This document shows, piece by piece, positions 25,784-35,129 of a DNA stretch of 64,000 nucleotides. The DNA is from JBHEBG01 sp046557915 (lineage in GTDB: Bacteria; Bacteroidota; Bacteroidia; Flavobacteriales; Flavobacteriaceae). The translations under genes were made by a program, and so were the position numbers. Within the stretch, counting starts at the first letter, position 1, and each line of letters begins with the position of its first letter. The stretch spans positions 310,001-374,000 of the forward strand of contig NZ_JBHEBG010000002.1 of assembly GCF_046557915.1 (NCBI RefSeq). Direction: 5' to 3'. The notes beneath the pieces were generated by a model that ran no database searches, was not told the DNA's origin, and was given only the letters and a program-made list of their open reading frames with translations.

Positions 25784-26566
25784 ATGGATAAGATATCTCG
25801 CGTATTGGTCCCGTTCGATTTTTCGGAAGCAGCAAAGACAGGTTTGGATTATGCCGTAAACTTTGTTGAGAAACACGATGACATGGAAATAGTACTTTGC
25901 TATATTGCAGAGGATCCCGATCATCATATTCTGGCCGCAGAATTTGAAACTACACAAATAAACTATCACAACAAGCTTAAGCTACCAATGACCTGGGTAT
26001 TGGGCCAAGATGGTTTAACCTCGTCCATTCTCGGAATACAAAAAGAGAAGGATATAGATCTTATTATTATGGGAACTTCGGGGATTAAAAGTTTGGACAT
26101 AGCAAACACCCATACGTCCGAATTGGTTTTGGAGGCAGATTGTCCGGTCATTGTAGTTCCGCAAGATGCTACGACTTTTAATTTAAAACAAATTGGATTG
26201 GTATTGGGACCCAATGAGATTGATGACCCAAAGGTACTTGTTGCCCTGCTCGATATATCCAGGAAGTTCAATGCTAAAGTACATATCATTACAATAGAAA
26301 AAGAACCCAATTCGTATGGCTATACTGCGGCAGATGAAAAGAACGAGAATATACTTCAATATTATTTGGAAGGGTTTTACCAAGACCATACGCTGATCGT
26401 TAATCCGGATGTGCGCGAAGGAATTTTGAATTTTGTAAGCGAAAAGGATTTGGATATGATCGCCATTTTACCTAGAAACCATACCAAAAAGAGTGCTCCA
26501 TCCAAAGGTTTGTTAACCAAGGAGTTAACATTGCACAGTACAGTACCTATTTTGGCTATTGATTAA
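25784..26566 (+). CDS. universal stress protein, two UspA-like domains
   Basis: A 260-residue cytosolic protein. The first domain opens with RVLVPFDFSEAAKTGLDYA and includes IIMGTSGIKSLD-like and PVIVVPQ strands typical of UspA. The second half (about 140-260) is a diverged copy ending VPILAID. Proteins of this layout are stress-induced in many bacteria, often under Fnr-type control. It starts the gene line usp, SLC13, pckA, and the palindrome upstream is a candidate activator site. Confidence 0.85.
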   Translation: MDKISRVLVPFDFSEAAKTGLDYAVNFVEKHDDMEIVLCYIAEDPDHHILAAEFETTQINYHNKLKLPMTWVLGQDGLTSSILGIQKEKDIDLIIMGTSGIKSLDIANTHTSELVLEADCPVIVVPQDATTFNLKQIGLVLGPNEIDDPKVLVALLDISRKFNAKVHIITIEKEPNSYGYTAADEKNENILQYYLEGFYQDHTLIVNPDVREGILNFVSEKDLDMIAILPRNHTKKSAPSKGLLTKELTLHSTVPILAID

Positions 26567-26585
26567 TCCGTTTAAGGAAAACCCT

Positions 26586-28424
26586 ATGTTGGCCGTACTC
26601 ATCATTTTGGTGCTTACCATTGCTTTGTTTATTTGGGGGAAATTTCCTCCGGATGTGGTGGCCCTAATATCTATGCTTACTTTATTCCTTGTAGGCGTGT
26701 TAGATTTAAATGAAACCCTAAGTGGTTTTAGTAACCCAACCGTAATTATGATTGCTGCATTGTTTATTATTGGCGAGGGTCTTTCCAGAACGGGGTGGAC
26801 AGCTTTGGCAGGACAAAAATTTGTCTCATGGGCAGGTAACAGCATTCCCAAACTTTTGGTCATTATTACTTTAGGCTCTAGCTTACTTTCCGGTTTTGTT
26901 AGTAATACGGGTACTGTAGCGGCTCTACTTCCGGTTACGGTTTCCGCAGCATGGAATGCAGGCACCCTTCCCTCCAAATTGCTAATGCCCATCGCTTTCG
27001 GTTCCAATACGGGTGGACTGTTGACACTTACCGGAACGCCTCCCAATATTATTGCCAGCAATACCTTGGTAGACAATGGTATGGCCGGATTTTCGTTTTT
27101 TGAATTTGGTTTGATCGGCTTACCCTTATTGATAATTGGTATAGTGTATTTCCGATATGTCGGCTATCGATTATTACCAAAAAATGCTTCTAAAGATCGC
27201 CCGTTGAACATCGATACCGAAATGTCTAAATGGATAAAAGATTACAGCATAGGCGATCATGTATATCGTTTCCGGATACGTTCCATGTCTCCCCTAATAA
27301 ATACGAAGTTGAGCGATTGGAATTTTGAGGAAAATGACAAGGTATCGGTAGTTCGATTAAGAAGACGCCATCCTAATCGTTTTAAGCGGGTAGCTCCGTT
27401 TGTAGAATTTCCAACACCGGATACGGAAATGCGCTACCACGATATCCTTACGGTAAAAGGTAAAACTGCCAATATAGACCAGTTTATGGTAAAATTTAAG
27501 TTGGGAATGATTCCTTTTCCACATACCAATGGGGAACTAAAAGAAGAGCTTATAAACCAGGAAGTTGGACTGTCCCAAATGATCATCACCCCAAATTCTG
27601 CTTTCGTAGGTCGTACCATTCCTATGGGTAAATATTTGGAACAGGCCGGCATACAGCTGCTGGGCGCCTCTAGGAACAATGCGCCTATTTCCGATACCCT
27701 TATTACCGTAAAACCGGGAGATGCATTTGTTATTCGGGGATCATGGGAAGCTATTGAAGGGTTGCAAAGTGCTTATAAGCATGTGGTTATCTCCGGTAGC
27801 CCCGAGGCCATGTCCAAGAACGTGGATACCCTAACACCTAAATCCTATGTAGCCTTGGGGACCCTTATTTTAATGATTGTTTTGTTGGTGTTTAATATTG
27901 TCCCCGGGGCTATTGCTGCCCTAAGTTGTTCCGGAATTCTTATGCTAACAGGTTGTGTACCCGTGGCCAAAGCCTATAAAGGAATAAGCTGGACCAGCGT
28001 TATTATGATAGCTGCTATGATTCCTATGGGGGTGGCCTTACAAAAAACAGGAATTGCCAATATGGTCGCCATGGGGTTGGTAGAATATCTCGGCACCATA
28101 CATCCCGCGGTGCTCATGGGGGGTATTTTTCTATTGACCGCCGCATTCAGCCAAACTATAAACAACTCGGCCACAGCGGTACTTATGGCACCCATAGCAC
28201 TTATTGCAGCTACCTCCTTGGGTGTTTCTCCCAAGCCTTTTATGATTGCCGTTGCCATAAGTGCCAGTACTGCATTTTTAACGCCTGTTGGTACCACCAC
28301 GAATGCAATGGTCATGGCCGCTGGCAATTATAAATTTTTAGATTATGTAAAAGTGGGAGCACCGCTGTTACTGTTATTTTTTATTACCTCGGTACTATTG
28401 GTGCCGTTGATTTGGCCTTTTTAA
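26586..28424 (+). CDS. SLC13/DASS-family transporter with central TrkA-C (RCK_C) domains
   Basis: About 612 residues from ATG 26586, preceded by an AAGGA-like ribosome binding site; an in-frame TTG at 26559 is less likely. Hydrophobic segments occupy about 1-190 and 425-612. The middle (about 205-415) is soluble with two TrkA-C-like repeats (DKVSVVRLRRRHP, then AFVGRTIPMGKYLE). SNTGTVAALLPVTVS and the C-terminal NSATAVLMAPIALIAA are anion-site signatures of Na+-coupled dicarboxylate/sulfate transporters. Starting 19 bp after the usp stop, it may import a C4-dicarboxylate feeding pckA. Confidence 0.85.
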   Translation: MLAVLIILVLTIALFIWGKFPPDVVALISMLTLFLVGVLDLNETLSGFSNPTVIMIAALFIIGEGLSRTGWTALAGQKFVSWAGNSIPKLLVIITLGSSLLSGFVSNTGTVAALLPVTVSAAWNAGTLPSKLLMPIAFGSNTGGLLTLTGTPPNIIASNTLVDNGMAGFSFFEFGLIGLPLLIIGIVYFRYVGYRLLPKNASKDRPLNIDTEMSKWIKDYSIGDHVYRFRIRSMSPLINTKLSDWNFEENDKVSVVRLRRRHPNRFKRVAPFVEFPTPDTEMRYHDILTVKGKTANIDQFMVKFKLGMIPFPHTNGELKEELINQEVGLSQMIITPNSAFVGRTIPMGKYLEQAGIQLLGASRNNAPISDTLITVKPGDAFVIRGSWEAIEGLQSAYKHVVISGSPEAMSKNVDTLTPKSYVALGTLILMIVLLVFNIVPGAIAALSCSGILMLTGCVPVAKAYKGISWTSVIMIAAMIPMGVALQKTGIANMVAMGLVEYLGTIHPAVLMGGIFLLTAAFSQTINNSATAVLMAPIALIAATSLGVSPKPFMIAVAISASTAFLTPVGTTTNAMVMAAGNYKFLDYVKVGAPLLLLFFITSVLLVPLIWPF

Positions 28425-28452
28425 ATTTTTATTAATCTAATACAGGAATACT

Positions 28453-30087
28453 ATGGAAATTATGTCTAAACCACCCAAAAATACAGATTTGGGGAAATAT
28501 GGAATTACAGGAGCCACCGCGCATTGGAATTTGGACCCCAAAACCCTACAACACATTACCGTTGAAAAGGGTATGGGTGTTGAAAGTGATAACGGAACCC
28601 TCTGCATAAACACGGGGAAATTTACAGGAAGATCACCCAAAGACCGCTTTTTGGTAAAAGATGATTATACAAAAGACAAGGTTTTTTGGAACAGAACCAA
28701 TAAAGCATTGCATCCGGATAACTTTCAAAAATTATACGATGAGGTGGTAAAGTACCTATCTGGAAAAGAGATATACGTACACGATGCTTACGTAGGCGCT
28801 GCTCCGGAATACAGGCTTAACGTGCGCACCGTTACCGAATACCCGTGGTCTAACCTTTTTGTACACAATATGTTTCTTCGACTCGCTGAAGAAGAAATCG
28901 AAAATTTTTCGGAAGATTGGCTTGTTCTGTGCGCTCCGGGTTATGAGGCCCCAGACCCCAAGGCAGTAGGGATAAGGCAGGGTAATTTTTCCATCCTCGA
29001 TTTTACGCGTAAGGTGGCTTTGGTAGGCGGATCTGCGTATACTGGAGAAATGAAAAAAGGAATTTTTTCGGCCTTAAACCTAATACTTCCCATAGAACGC
29101 AACGTACTTCCCATGCACTGTTCGGCCAATGTTGGTACGGATGGTGAAACTGCCATTTTCTTTGGCCTTTCCGGAACCGGTAAAACAACATTATCAGCAG
29201 ACCCTGAACGTAAATTAATAGGGGATGATGAACATGGGTGGACGGCCGAAAACGTTATTTTTAACTTTGAAGGAGGTTGCTATGCCAAGGCAATAGACCT
29301 ATCGGAAGATAACGAACCCGATATCTATCGGGCTATACGTCCGGGAGCACTTCTAGAGAACGTTGTCTTTAAGGAAGGAAGTAAGGAAGTGGATTTTTCG
29401 GATACCTCTATCACTCAAAATACTAGAGTAAGCTATCCAATACATCATATAGACAATATTGCCGAACCTTCCTATGCCGGTAATCCTAAGAATATATTTT
29501 TTCTTACCTGTGATGCCTTTGGTGTTTTACCACCCATATCAAAACTAACCCCGGGGCAGGCCGCTTATCATTTTATATCGGGTTATACTGCCAAAGTTGC
29601 CGGAACCGAGGCCGGAATTACCGAGCCAGTACCTTCATTTTCCGCTTGTTTCGGCGAACCGTTTATGCCACTCCACCCAACGGTCTACGCAGAAATGTTG
29701 AGCAAAAAAATGACCGAGGCCGGGGTAAATGTTTGGCTTATCAATACGGGATGGAGCGGTGGCCCCTACGGCGTAGGTTCGCGTATTAAATTGCGCTATA
29801 CCCGTGCCATGATTTCCGAAGCCATGAAGGGTAATCTTAATGATGTGGATTATGAAGTACATCCTATTTTTGGGCTGCATATGCCCAAATATTGCCACAA
29901 CGTACCTACCGAGATGTTAGACCCACTAAATACCTGGCTTCAAAAAGGGGCGTACATTAGTAAGGCAATTCAATTGGCACATTCATTCCATCTAAATTTT
30001 GATAAGTTTATCAATCAGGCATCCGATGAAATTATGCACGGCGGACCGCTAATTGATGCCCACCAGATCATAGATCATAATATTTAG
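28453..30087 (+). CDS. pckA: phosphoenolpyruvate carboxykinase (ATP)
   Basis: A 544-residue enzyme of normal length. The P-loop GLSGTGKTT lies at 238-246, preceded by the Mn/substrate segment MHCSANVG. GDDEHGW and the ARSRP-like RPGALLENVVF segment follow. It converts oxaloacetate and ATP to PEP and CO2, the first step of gluconeogenesis. It sits 28 bp after the SLC13 transporter and upstream of pyruvate kinase and phosphofructokinase, grouping opposing glycolytic and gluconeogenic steps. ATG at 28453 or 28462. A hairpin (GGTTTC 30109-30114 with GAAACC 30122-30127) follows the stop but lacks a T run. Confidence 0.95.
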   Translation: MEIMSKPPKNTDLGKYGITGATAHWNLDPKTLQHITVEKGMGVESDNGTLCINTGKFTGRSPKDRFLVKDDYTKDKVFWNRTNKALHPDNFQKLYDEVVKYLSGKEIYVHDAYVGAAPEYRLNVRTVTEYPWSNLFVHNMFLRLAEEEIENFSEDWLVLCAPGYEAPDPKAVGIRQGNFSILDFTRKVALVGGSAYTGEMKKGIFSALNLILPIERNVLPMHCSANVGTDGETAIFFGLSGTGKTTLSADPERKLIGDDEHGWTAENVIFNFEGGCYAKAIDLSEDNEPDIYRAIRPGALLENVVFKEGSKEVDFSDTSITQNTRVSYPIHHIDNIAEPSYAGNPKNIFFLTCDAFGVLPPISKLTPGQAAYHFISGYTAKVAGTEAGITEPVPSFSACFGEPFMPLHPTVYAEMLSKKMTEAGVNVWLINTGWSGGPYGVGSRIKLRYTRAMISEAMKGNLNDVDYEVHPIFGLHMPKYCHNVPTEMLDPLNTWLQKGAYISKAIQLAHSFHLNFDKFINQASDEIMHGGPLIDAHQIIDHNI

Positions 30088-30321
30088 TGTACTGCATTAG
30101 TCCGGGATGGTTTCTGTATCGGAAACCGTTTCGGGCAATTGTTGTCCCTATGATCATTTGTTTATTTCAAGAAGCTTGTAAGGCGTGGTCGACTAGGGAT
30201 AATTCAGTATTACCTTTTGGTTAATTGATATGGATAGGGGTTATTTTACCTCACATTCTTTGTACTTTTAATCAATTGGATTTGCCCCAACTTTTTTGGG
30301 CAATGGTATAATGTTATCTAT

Positions 30322-32142
30322 ATGAAAATTAAGGAAGAAAAAATAAGGGAGCTTATTGCCCAACTCGAAACCATTCTTACGGCATTGCAAGATAAGGAAG
30401 AGGAGGCGGAGGAAGTTTTAAGCCATATTAATGATGAATATCAAAAAAGTGCCCTAAACCTAATTCACTACAATACTTTTAGAACTTTCGACTTAAGAAG
30501 CACGCAGAAAAAACTACGGAATCTAGGGCTTACCCGTTTGGCCAATGCGGAGGGACATCTGAAGGCGAGCCTTGTAAAGACCAGGTTTATTCTTTACAGT
30601 CTGCTGGGAGATAGCCCTATGGTACCCATCAAATCGGGTCTATCCATCAAAAATGGAAAAAAGTTATTGGCAAAGCGCACCAAAGAGCTTTTGGGGTATC
30701 GTTCCAAAGGCAGAAGGGTACGCATTATGGTAACCCAACCTGCACAGGCCGCCCAGGACTATGAGATGGTCTATGATATGGTGCGTAATGGTATGAACTG
30801 CGCCCGCATAAACTGCGCGCACGACAGTCGCGAAATTTGGGAAAAAATAATTCGAAATATTAAGAAAGCAGCTACGGCACAAGGCAAGAATGTAAAAATA
30901 GCAATGGATTTGGGAGGCCCTAAGATAAGGACAGGAGCCATAGCCAAAGGACCAAAAGTGAGGAAATTTACCCCTGTGCGCGATGAATCGGGAAATATTG
31001 TTAGTCCGGCCCTGATACTGTTGGTGCCTCAAATTACAGAAGATTCTGAGCCTAATACCATAGCAGTGGCTTCCGAATGGCTAGGGCAATTGAAAGAAGA
31101 AGATCAACTGATACTTACCGATACAAGAAATAAACTTCGAAAGCTCAAAGTGGTAAAAGTAACGGGGGCACAGGTTTTGGCACATTGCTACGAAACATCT
31201 TACATAGGCACAGGAACAGTGGTATCCAATACACGGAAAGATGTTGAGGAGTGCGCAGTAGGGGAGCTACCGCCGATAGAAAGAGCTATTCTACTAAAGA
31301 TAAACGATATCTTAACGATTACCAAAGCTGATATTCCAGGACAGCCCTCTGAGTTTGATGAGGACGGAAACCTGTTGAAAGGCGCTCATATTTCCTGCCA
31401 GTTGCCTGCTATTTTTAATCGATTAAAAGAGGGGGACCAAATTGTATTCGATGATGGTAAGATAGAAGGTCATATAGAAACTATGCACCCAGATTATTTT
31501 GAAGTGCGTATAACAAGGGCCAAGGAAAAAGGTTCCAAGCTTAGGGCAGAGAAGGGAATGAATTTCCCTACCACGGATTTAGGCATCAGCGGGCTTACAG
31601 AAAAGGACAAAATTGATTTGGAATTTGTGGCAAAACATGCCGATATCGTTAACTATTCCTTTGTAAACTCCAAAGAAGATGTGGAGCTACTGTTAACCGA
31701 ACTAAAGAAATGGGACGTGGTGAACAAGCTTAGTATTATTCTTAAAATAGAAACCCGCTTTGCTTTCGATAATTTGGTAGAGATATTGTTAACGGCCATG
31801 CAGGTAAAGCAGATAGGGGTAATGATCGCTAGGGGAGACCTTGCCGTTGAAACCGGGTGGGATTCTATTGGCAAGGTACAGGAAGAAATGTTATCGCTTT
31901 GTGGTGCGGCCCACATTCCGGTGGTGTGGGCAACACAGGTATTGGAAAGCTTGGCCAAAAAAGGATTACCCTCCAGATCTGAGATTACCGATGCCACCAC
32001 CTCCCTAAAAGCAGAATGCGTAATGCTCAATAAAGGCCCTTATATAACGGAGGTTTTGCAATTACTGAACAAGATACTATCGGAGATGGAACGTTTTCAC
32101 GAAAAAAACGAGACCATGTTACCAAAATTGGAGAAGTTGTAG
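30322..32142 (+). CDS. pyk: long-form (atypical) pyruvate kinase
   Basis: A 606-residue protein, longer than canonical ~470-residue pyruvate kinases. Residues 1-125 are a charged helical extension. The catalytic barrel follows: VTQPAQAAQDYEMVYDMV, GMNCARINCAHDS, DLGGPKIRTGA, then IMIARGDLAVE-type (VMIARGDLAVET) and VVWATQVLESLAKKGLPSR. In place of the canonical VMLSGETA it reads VMLNKGP, and it lacks the usual C-terminal allosteric domain. It converts PEP and ADP to pyruvate and ATP. A small inverted repeat, TTGCCC 30282-30287 and GGGCAA 30298-30303, lies just before the start codon. Confidence 0.85.
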   Translation: MKIKEEKIRELIAQLETILTALQDKEEEAEEVLSHINDEYQKSALNLIHYNTFRTFDLRSTQKKLRNLGLTRLANAEGHLKASLVKTRFILYSLLGDSPMVPIKSGLSIKNGKKLLAKRTKELLGYRSKGRRVRIMVTQPAQAAQDYEMVYDMVRNGMNCARINCAHDSREIWEKIIRNIKKAATAQGKNVKIAMDLGGPKIRTGAIAKGPKVRKFTPVRDESGNIVSPALILLVPQITEDSEPNTIAVASEWLGQLKEEDQLILTDTRNKLRKLKVVKVTGAQVLAHCYETSYIGTGTVVSNTRKDVEECAVGELPPIERAILLKINDILTITKADIPGQPSEFDEDGNLLKGAHISCQLPAIFNRLKEGDQIVFDDGKIEGHIETMHPDYFEVRITRAKEKGSKLRAEKGMNFPTTDLGISGLTEKDKIDLEFVAKHADIVNYSFVNSKEDVELLLTELKKWDVVNKLSIILKIETRFAFDNLVEILLTAMQVKQIGVMIARGDLAVETGWDSIGKVQEEMLSLCGAAHIPVVWATQVLESLAKKGLPSRSEITDATTSLKAECVMLNKGPYITEVLQLLNKILSEMERFHEKNETMLPKLEKL

Positions 32143-32193
32143 CCAAACAATTGGCTTTGGAAAAATTTAAATATAATAACAAACAAGCGCGTG

Positions 32194-33513
32194 ATGGATG
32201 CCGATAAAAAATTTGATATTACTACCCTGGGCCAACCCAGATTAAACTCCCCCTTAAGTTTAAGCACTGAAAAAGGTGATGGGATGTTTAGCTTTGTGCA
32301 AGAGGGCGAAAGCGTATTATATGATGTAACCCTGACCGAGTTTAACAGATGCTTACATACCAACACGGAACCTTTATGTTTGGAAAAAGCCGGACCAAGG
32401 GAGAAAATCTTCTTTGACCCAAAGAAAACCAAAGCGGCGATAGTTACTTGTGGTGGTCTATGCCCTGGAATCAATAACGTAATCCGTGGTGTGGTGATGG
32501 GACTCCATTATTTTTATGGAATAAAACAAGTGGTGGGCGTCCCCTATGGTTTTGAAGGGCTAATACCTTCTTATGGGCATGGTTTTAGAGAACTTACTCC
32601 AGATAATGTAAAGGATATACATGAGTTTGGAGGTACCATATTAGGTTCGTCCCGTGGTGCCCAAAGTGTGCCCGAAATGGTAGACACCCTAGTGAATAAC
32701 AATATAAATATGCTTTTTACGATTGGAGGCGACGGTACCTTAAAAGGAGCGGAAGCCCTGGGTAGGGAAATTGAAAAAAGAGAACTGGCGATTGGTGTTA
32801 TTGGAATACCAAAAACCATTGACAACGATGTAAACCTCATTGATAAGTCCTTTGGATTTGAGACCGCATTTGATGTGGCAACCCCAATACTTAGGGATGC
32901 CCATAATGAAGCAACTGGCGCCTATAACGGTATTTCCATCGTAAAATTGATGGGGCGCGATAGCGGTTTTATTGCAGCTTCGGCAGCACTTTCCATGCCC
33001 GTTGTAAACTTTGTATTGATCCCCGAAATGGATTTTGAACTCGATGGCCCTGACGGTTTTTTGGAAGCACTTAAGAGGCGTTTGGATACTAAACACCATG
33101 CAGTAATTGTAGTAGCGGAAGGAGCGGGGCAACACTTGTTTAAATCCAATAAGGAAATTAAGGATGCCTCCGGGAATGTATTGCATAAGGACATTGGACT
33201 ACTGTTGAAGGAAAAAATAAGCCAGTATTTTAAAACCAACGAACAAAGCGTTACCATAAAATATATAGACCCAAGCTACATAATCCGCAGTGCCCCGGCT
33301 AATGCCAATGACAGTATTTTTTGCAGTCGACTGGCACATTTGGCGGTACACGGGGCCATGGCAGGTAAAACGAGGTTTGTGGTAGGTATGTTGAACGGGC
33401 AGTTTGTTAATCTACCCATCAGAGAAGTTACCCATGAACGCCGAAAGGTAGATATGGAAGGCGAATTCTGGTTCTCCGTGAGAGAAAGCACCGGGCAACT
33501 ATTTACCATGTAG
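32194..33513 (+). CDS. pfkA: ATP-dependent 6-phosphofructokinase, plant/trypanosome-like group
   Basis: A 439-residue phosphofructokinase. Motifs are GGLCPGINNVIRG, IGGDGTLKGAEAL (G at position 104 equivalent, as in ATP-using enzymes) and GIPKTIDNDV (Lys instead of the Gly of the E. coli enzyme). The combination GGDGT plus PKTIDND characterises the long ATP-PFKs of plants and trypanosomatids. It phosphorylates fructose 6-phosphate in glycolysis. It lies 51 bp after pyruvate kinase. GTG at 32191 or ATG at 32194 could be the start. It ends 7 bp from the convergent small membrane-protein gene. Confidence 0.88.
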   Translation: MDADKKFDITTLGQPRLNSPLSLSTEKGDGMFSFVQEGESVLYDVTLTEFNRCLHTNTEPLCLEKAGPREKIFFDPKKTKAAIVTCGGLCPGINNVIRGVVMGLHYFYGIKQVVGVPYGFEGLIPSYGHGFRELTPDNVKDIHEFGGTILGSSRGAQSVPEMVDTLVNNNINMLFTIGGDGTLKGAEALGREIEKRELAIGVIGIPKTIDNDVNLIDKSFGFETAFDVATPILRDAHNEATGAYNGISIVKLMGRDSGFIAASAALSMPVVNFVLIPEMDFELDGPDGFLEALKRRLDTKHHAVIVVAEGAGQHLFKSNKEIKDASGNVLHKDIGLLLKEKISQYFKTNEQSVTIKYIDPSYIIRSAPANANDSIFCSRLAHLAVHGAMAGKTRFVVGMLNGQFVNLPIREVTHERRKVDMEGEFWFSVRESTGQLFTM

Positions 33514-33520
33514 GTAGTTA

Positions 33521-33844
33521 TCAATAAGAATGGATTACCAGAATGGTAGAAATAATAAGGGCCATAATGCAGGTAGCCAGTAAAAGAACAGCTAACACAG
33601 AGCCCACCCGAAAAGATGTTTTTGAACTGGTAGCAGCAGTGGTTATATAGTAATGGAATAGTTTGGCCAGATATAGGAAAATAAGCCAACTACTCAGATA
33701 AATATAGAATCGGTGATGCGTTTGGATACCAATACTACGTATAATATTTTCCGAAAACCTGGTAACTTCCGGAAAAATAAGGAACAAGGCGAGTGGGCAA
33801 ATAACGCAGACGAGTGATCGTGATATTCTTTCCAAAGCTTGCAT
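33521..33844 (-). CDS. small membrane protein
   Basis: A 107-residue protein with three to four hydrophobic segments (about 9-24, 45-65 and 78-105). I do not recognise a family. It lies downstream of pta-ackA on the same strand, 83 bp after the acetate kinase stop, and is convergent with phosphofructokinase. Coding status rests on the open frame and the membrane-protein pattern only. Confidence 0.5.
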   Translation of the reverse strand: MQALERISRSLVCVICPLALFLIFPEVTRFSENIIRSIGIQTHHRFYIYLSSWLIFLYLAKLFHYYITTAATSSKTSFRVGSVLAVLLLATCIMALIISTILVIHSY

Positions 33845-33927
33845 AATAACTACAAAAGGTATTAAGAGCGAAAATGTACTATAATAAAAGATACGAATAT
33901 TCTTATAAATAAGACGTTAGAATTTTG

Positions 33928-35115
33928 TTAACCTTTCAAAAGGGCATAACTCTGTTGAGCCATTTCTAACTCTTCGTTGGTTGGGATTACCAGTATTTTT
34001 ACTTTACTCAGATCATGATCTATTTCCAAAACATTGGCTGTGCGCCCTTTATTTTTTTTAAGATCGATTTTTAGACCCAAGGCATCCATATCGGTACAGA
34101 CCATAGCACGCAATAAGCTGGAATTTTCGCCAATTCCGGCGGTAAATATTAGCGCGTCTACCCCGTTCATGGCCGCAACATATGCACCAATGTATTTTTT
34201 TATACGGTAGGCTGTCATTTCGAGTGCCAATTGGCAATCTAGGTTTCCTTCTTCCGCTTTTGCCTGTATATCCCTAAGATCGGAATACCCGGTAATGCCC
34301 AAAAGACCACTTTGTTTTTGTATCATGTTTTGGACGTCTGGGGATGGCAGCCCTAGCGTATCCATTAAATAGAATAGCACCGACTGATCTATATCACCAC
34401 TACGTGTGCCCATAATTAATCCGTTGGAAGGTCCAAACCCAAGGGAGTGATCTATACTTTTACCTGCTTTAATGGCAGTAATACTGCACCCATTACCCAG
34501 GTGAATGCTTATTAGTTTCCCATGTTTAAGCTTTAAATGGTCCATAGCTACCTTGGAAACATACTCGTGGCTGGTTCCATGAAATCCATAAACCCGTATA
34601 TGATGTTGCTCGGACAAGGTCTTAGGAATGGCGTATGTATACGCTTTTTCTGGTAGGGTGGTATGAAAAGCAGTATCGAAAATAGCTATTTGTACGGCTT
34701 TTGGAAAAATATCCGAAGCCACTTTAATCCCCTTGGCATTGGCCGGGTTGTGCAAAGGGGCCAGAGCGGATAAACGTTCAATTTCCGATAGCACCACCGC
34801 ATCTATGATCGTAGGTTTATTAAAGGTGTTACCTCCATGCACCACCCTGTGGACTACTGCCTTAATATCCTCTGGATGGGAAATAAGTTTGTTTTCTGGG
34901 TTCTTCAATATCTTGGTAATGTGGTGCAGACCATCTTCATGATTGGATAAATGGACTGTTTCGGATACCGATTGGCCTTTAATTGTCCAGTGTACCTTTG
35001 TGTTGGGCGTCCCTATACGTTCTACCAGTCCCTTGCAGGCCACCTCGGCCGATGGCATGTGGATAAGTTGGAATTTAATGGAAGAACTTCCCGAATTTAT
35101 GACCAGAATTTGCAT
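33928..35115 (-). CDS. ackA: acetate kinase
   Basis: A 395-residue enzyme of normal length. The N-terminal signature VINSGSSSIKFQL (4-16) and the internal FDTAFHTTLPEKAYTYAIP and GFHGTSHEYV segments are diagnostic. HLGNGCSITAI is the phosphate-binding motif, and MGTRSGDID contains the conserved Arg and Asp. It interconverts acetyl phosphate plus ADP with acetate plus ATP. It starts 14 bp after the pta stop, so pta and ackA form an operon for acetate production or assimilation. Confidence 0.96.
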   Translation of the reverse strand: MQILVINSGSSSIKFQLIHMPSAEVACKGLVERIGTPNTKVHWTIKGQSVSETVHLSNHEDGLHHITKILKNPENKLISHPEDIKAVVHRVVHGGNTFNKPTIIDAVVLSEIERLSALAPLHNPANAKGIKVASDIFPKAVQIAIFDTAFHTTLPEKAYTYAIPKTLSEQHHIRVYGFHGTSHEYVSKVAMDHLKLKHGKLISIHLGNGCSITAIKAGKSIDHSLGFGPSNGLIMGTRSGDIDQSVLFYLMDTLGLPSPDVQNMIQKQSGLLGITGYSDLRDIQAKAEEGNLDCQLALEMTAYRIKKYIGAYVAAMNGVDALIFTAGIGENSSLLRAMVCTDMDALGLKIDLKKNKGRTANVLEIDHDLSKVKILVIPTNEELEMAQQSYALLKG

Positions 35116-35129
35116 GGTATGGGTTTGTA

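Noticed and set aside
30109..30127. terminator after pckA
   Set aside because: GGTTTC/GAAACC can pair but no T run follows, so I describe it only as a hairpin.
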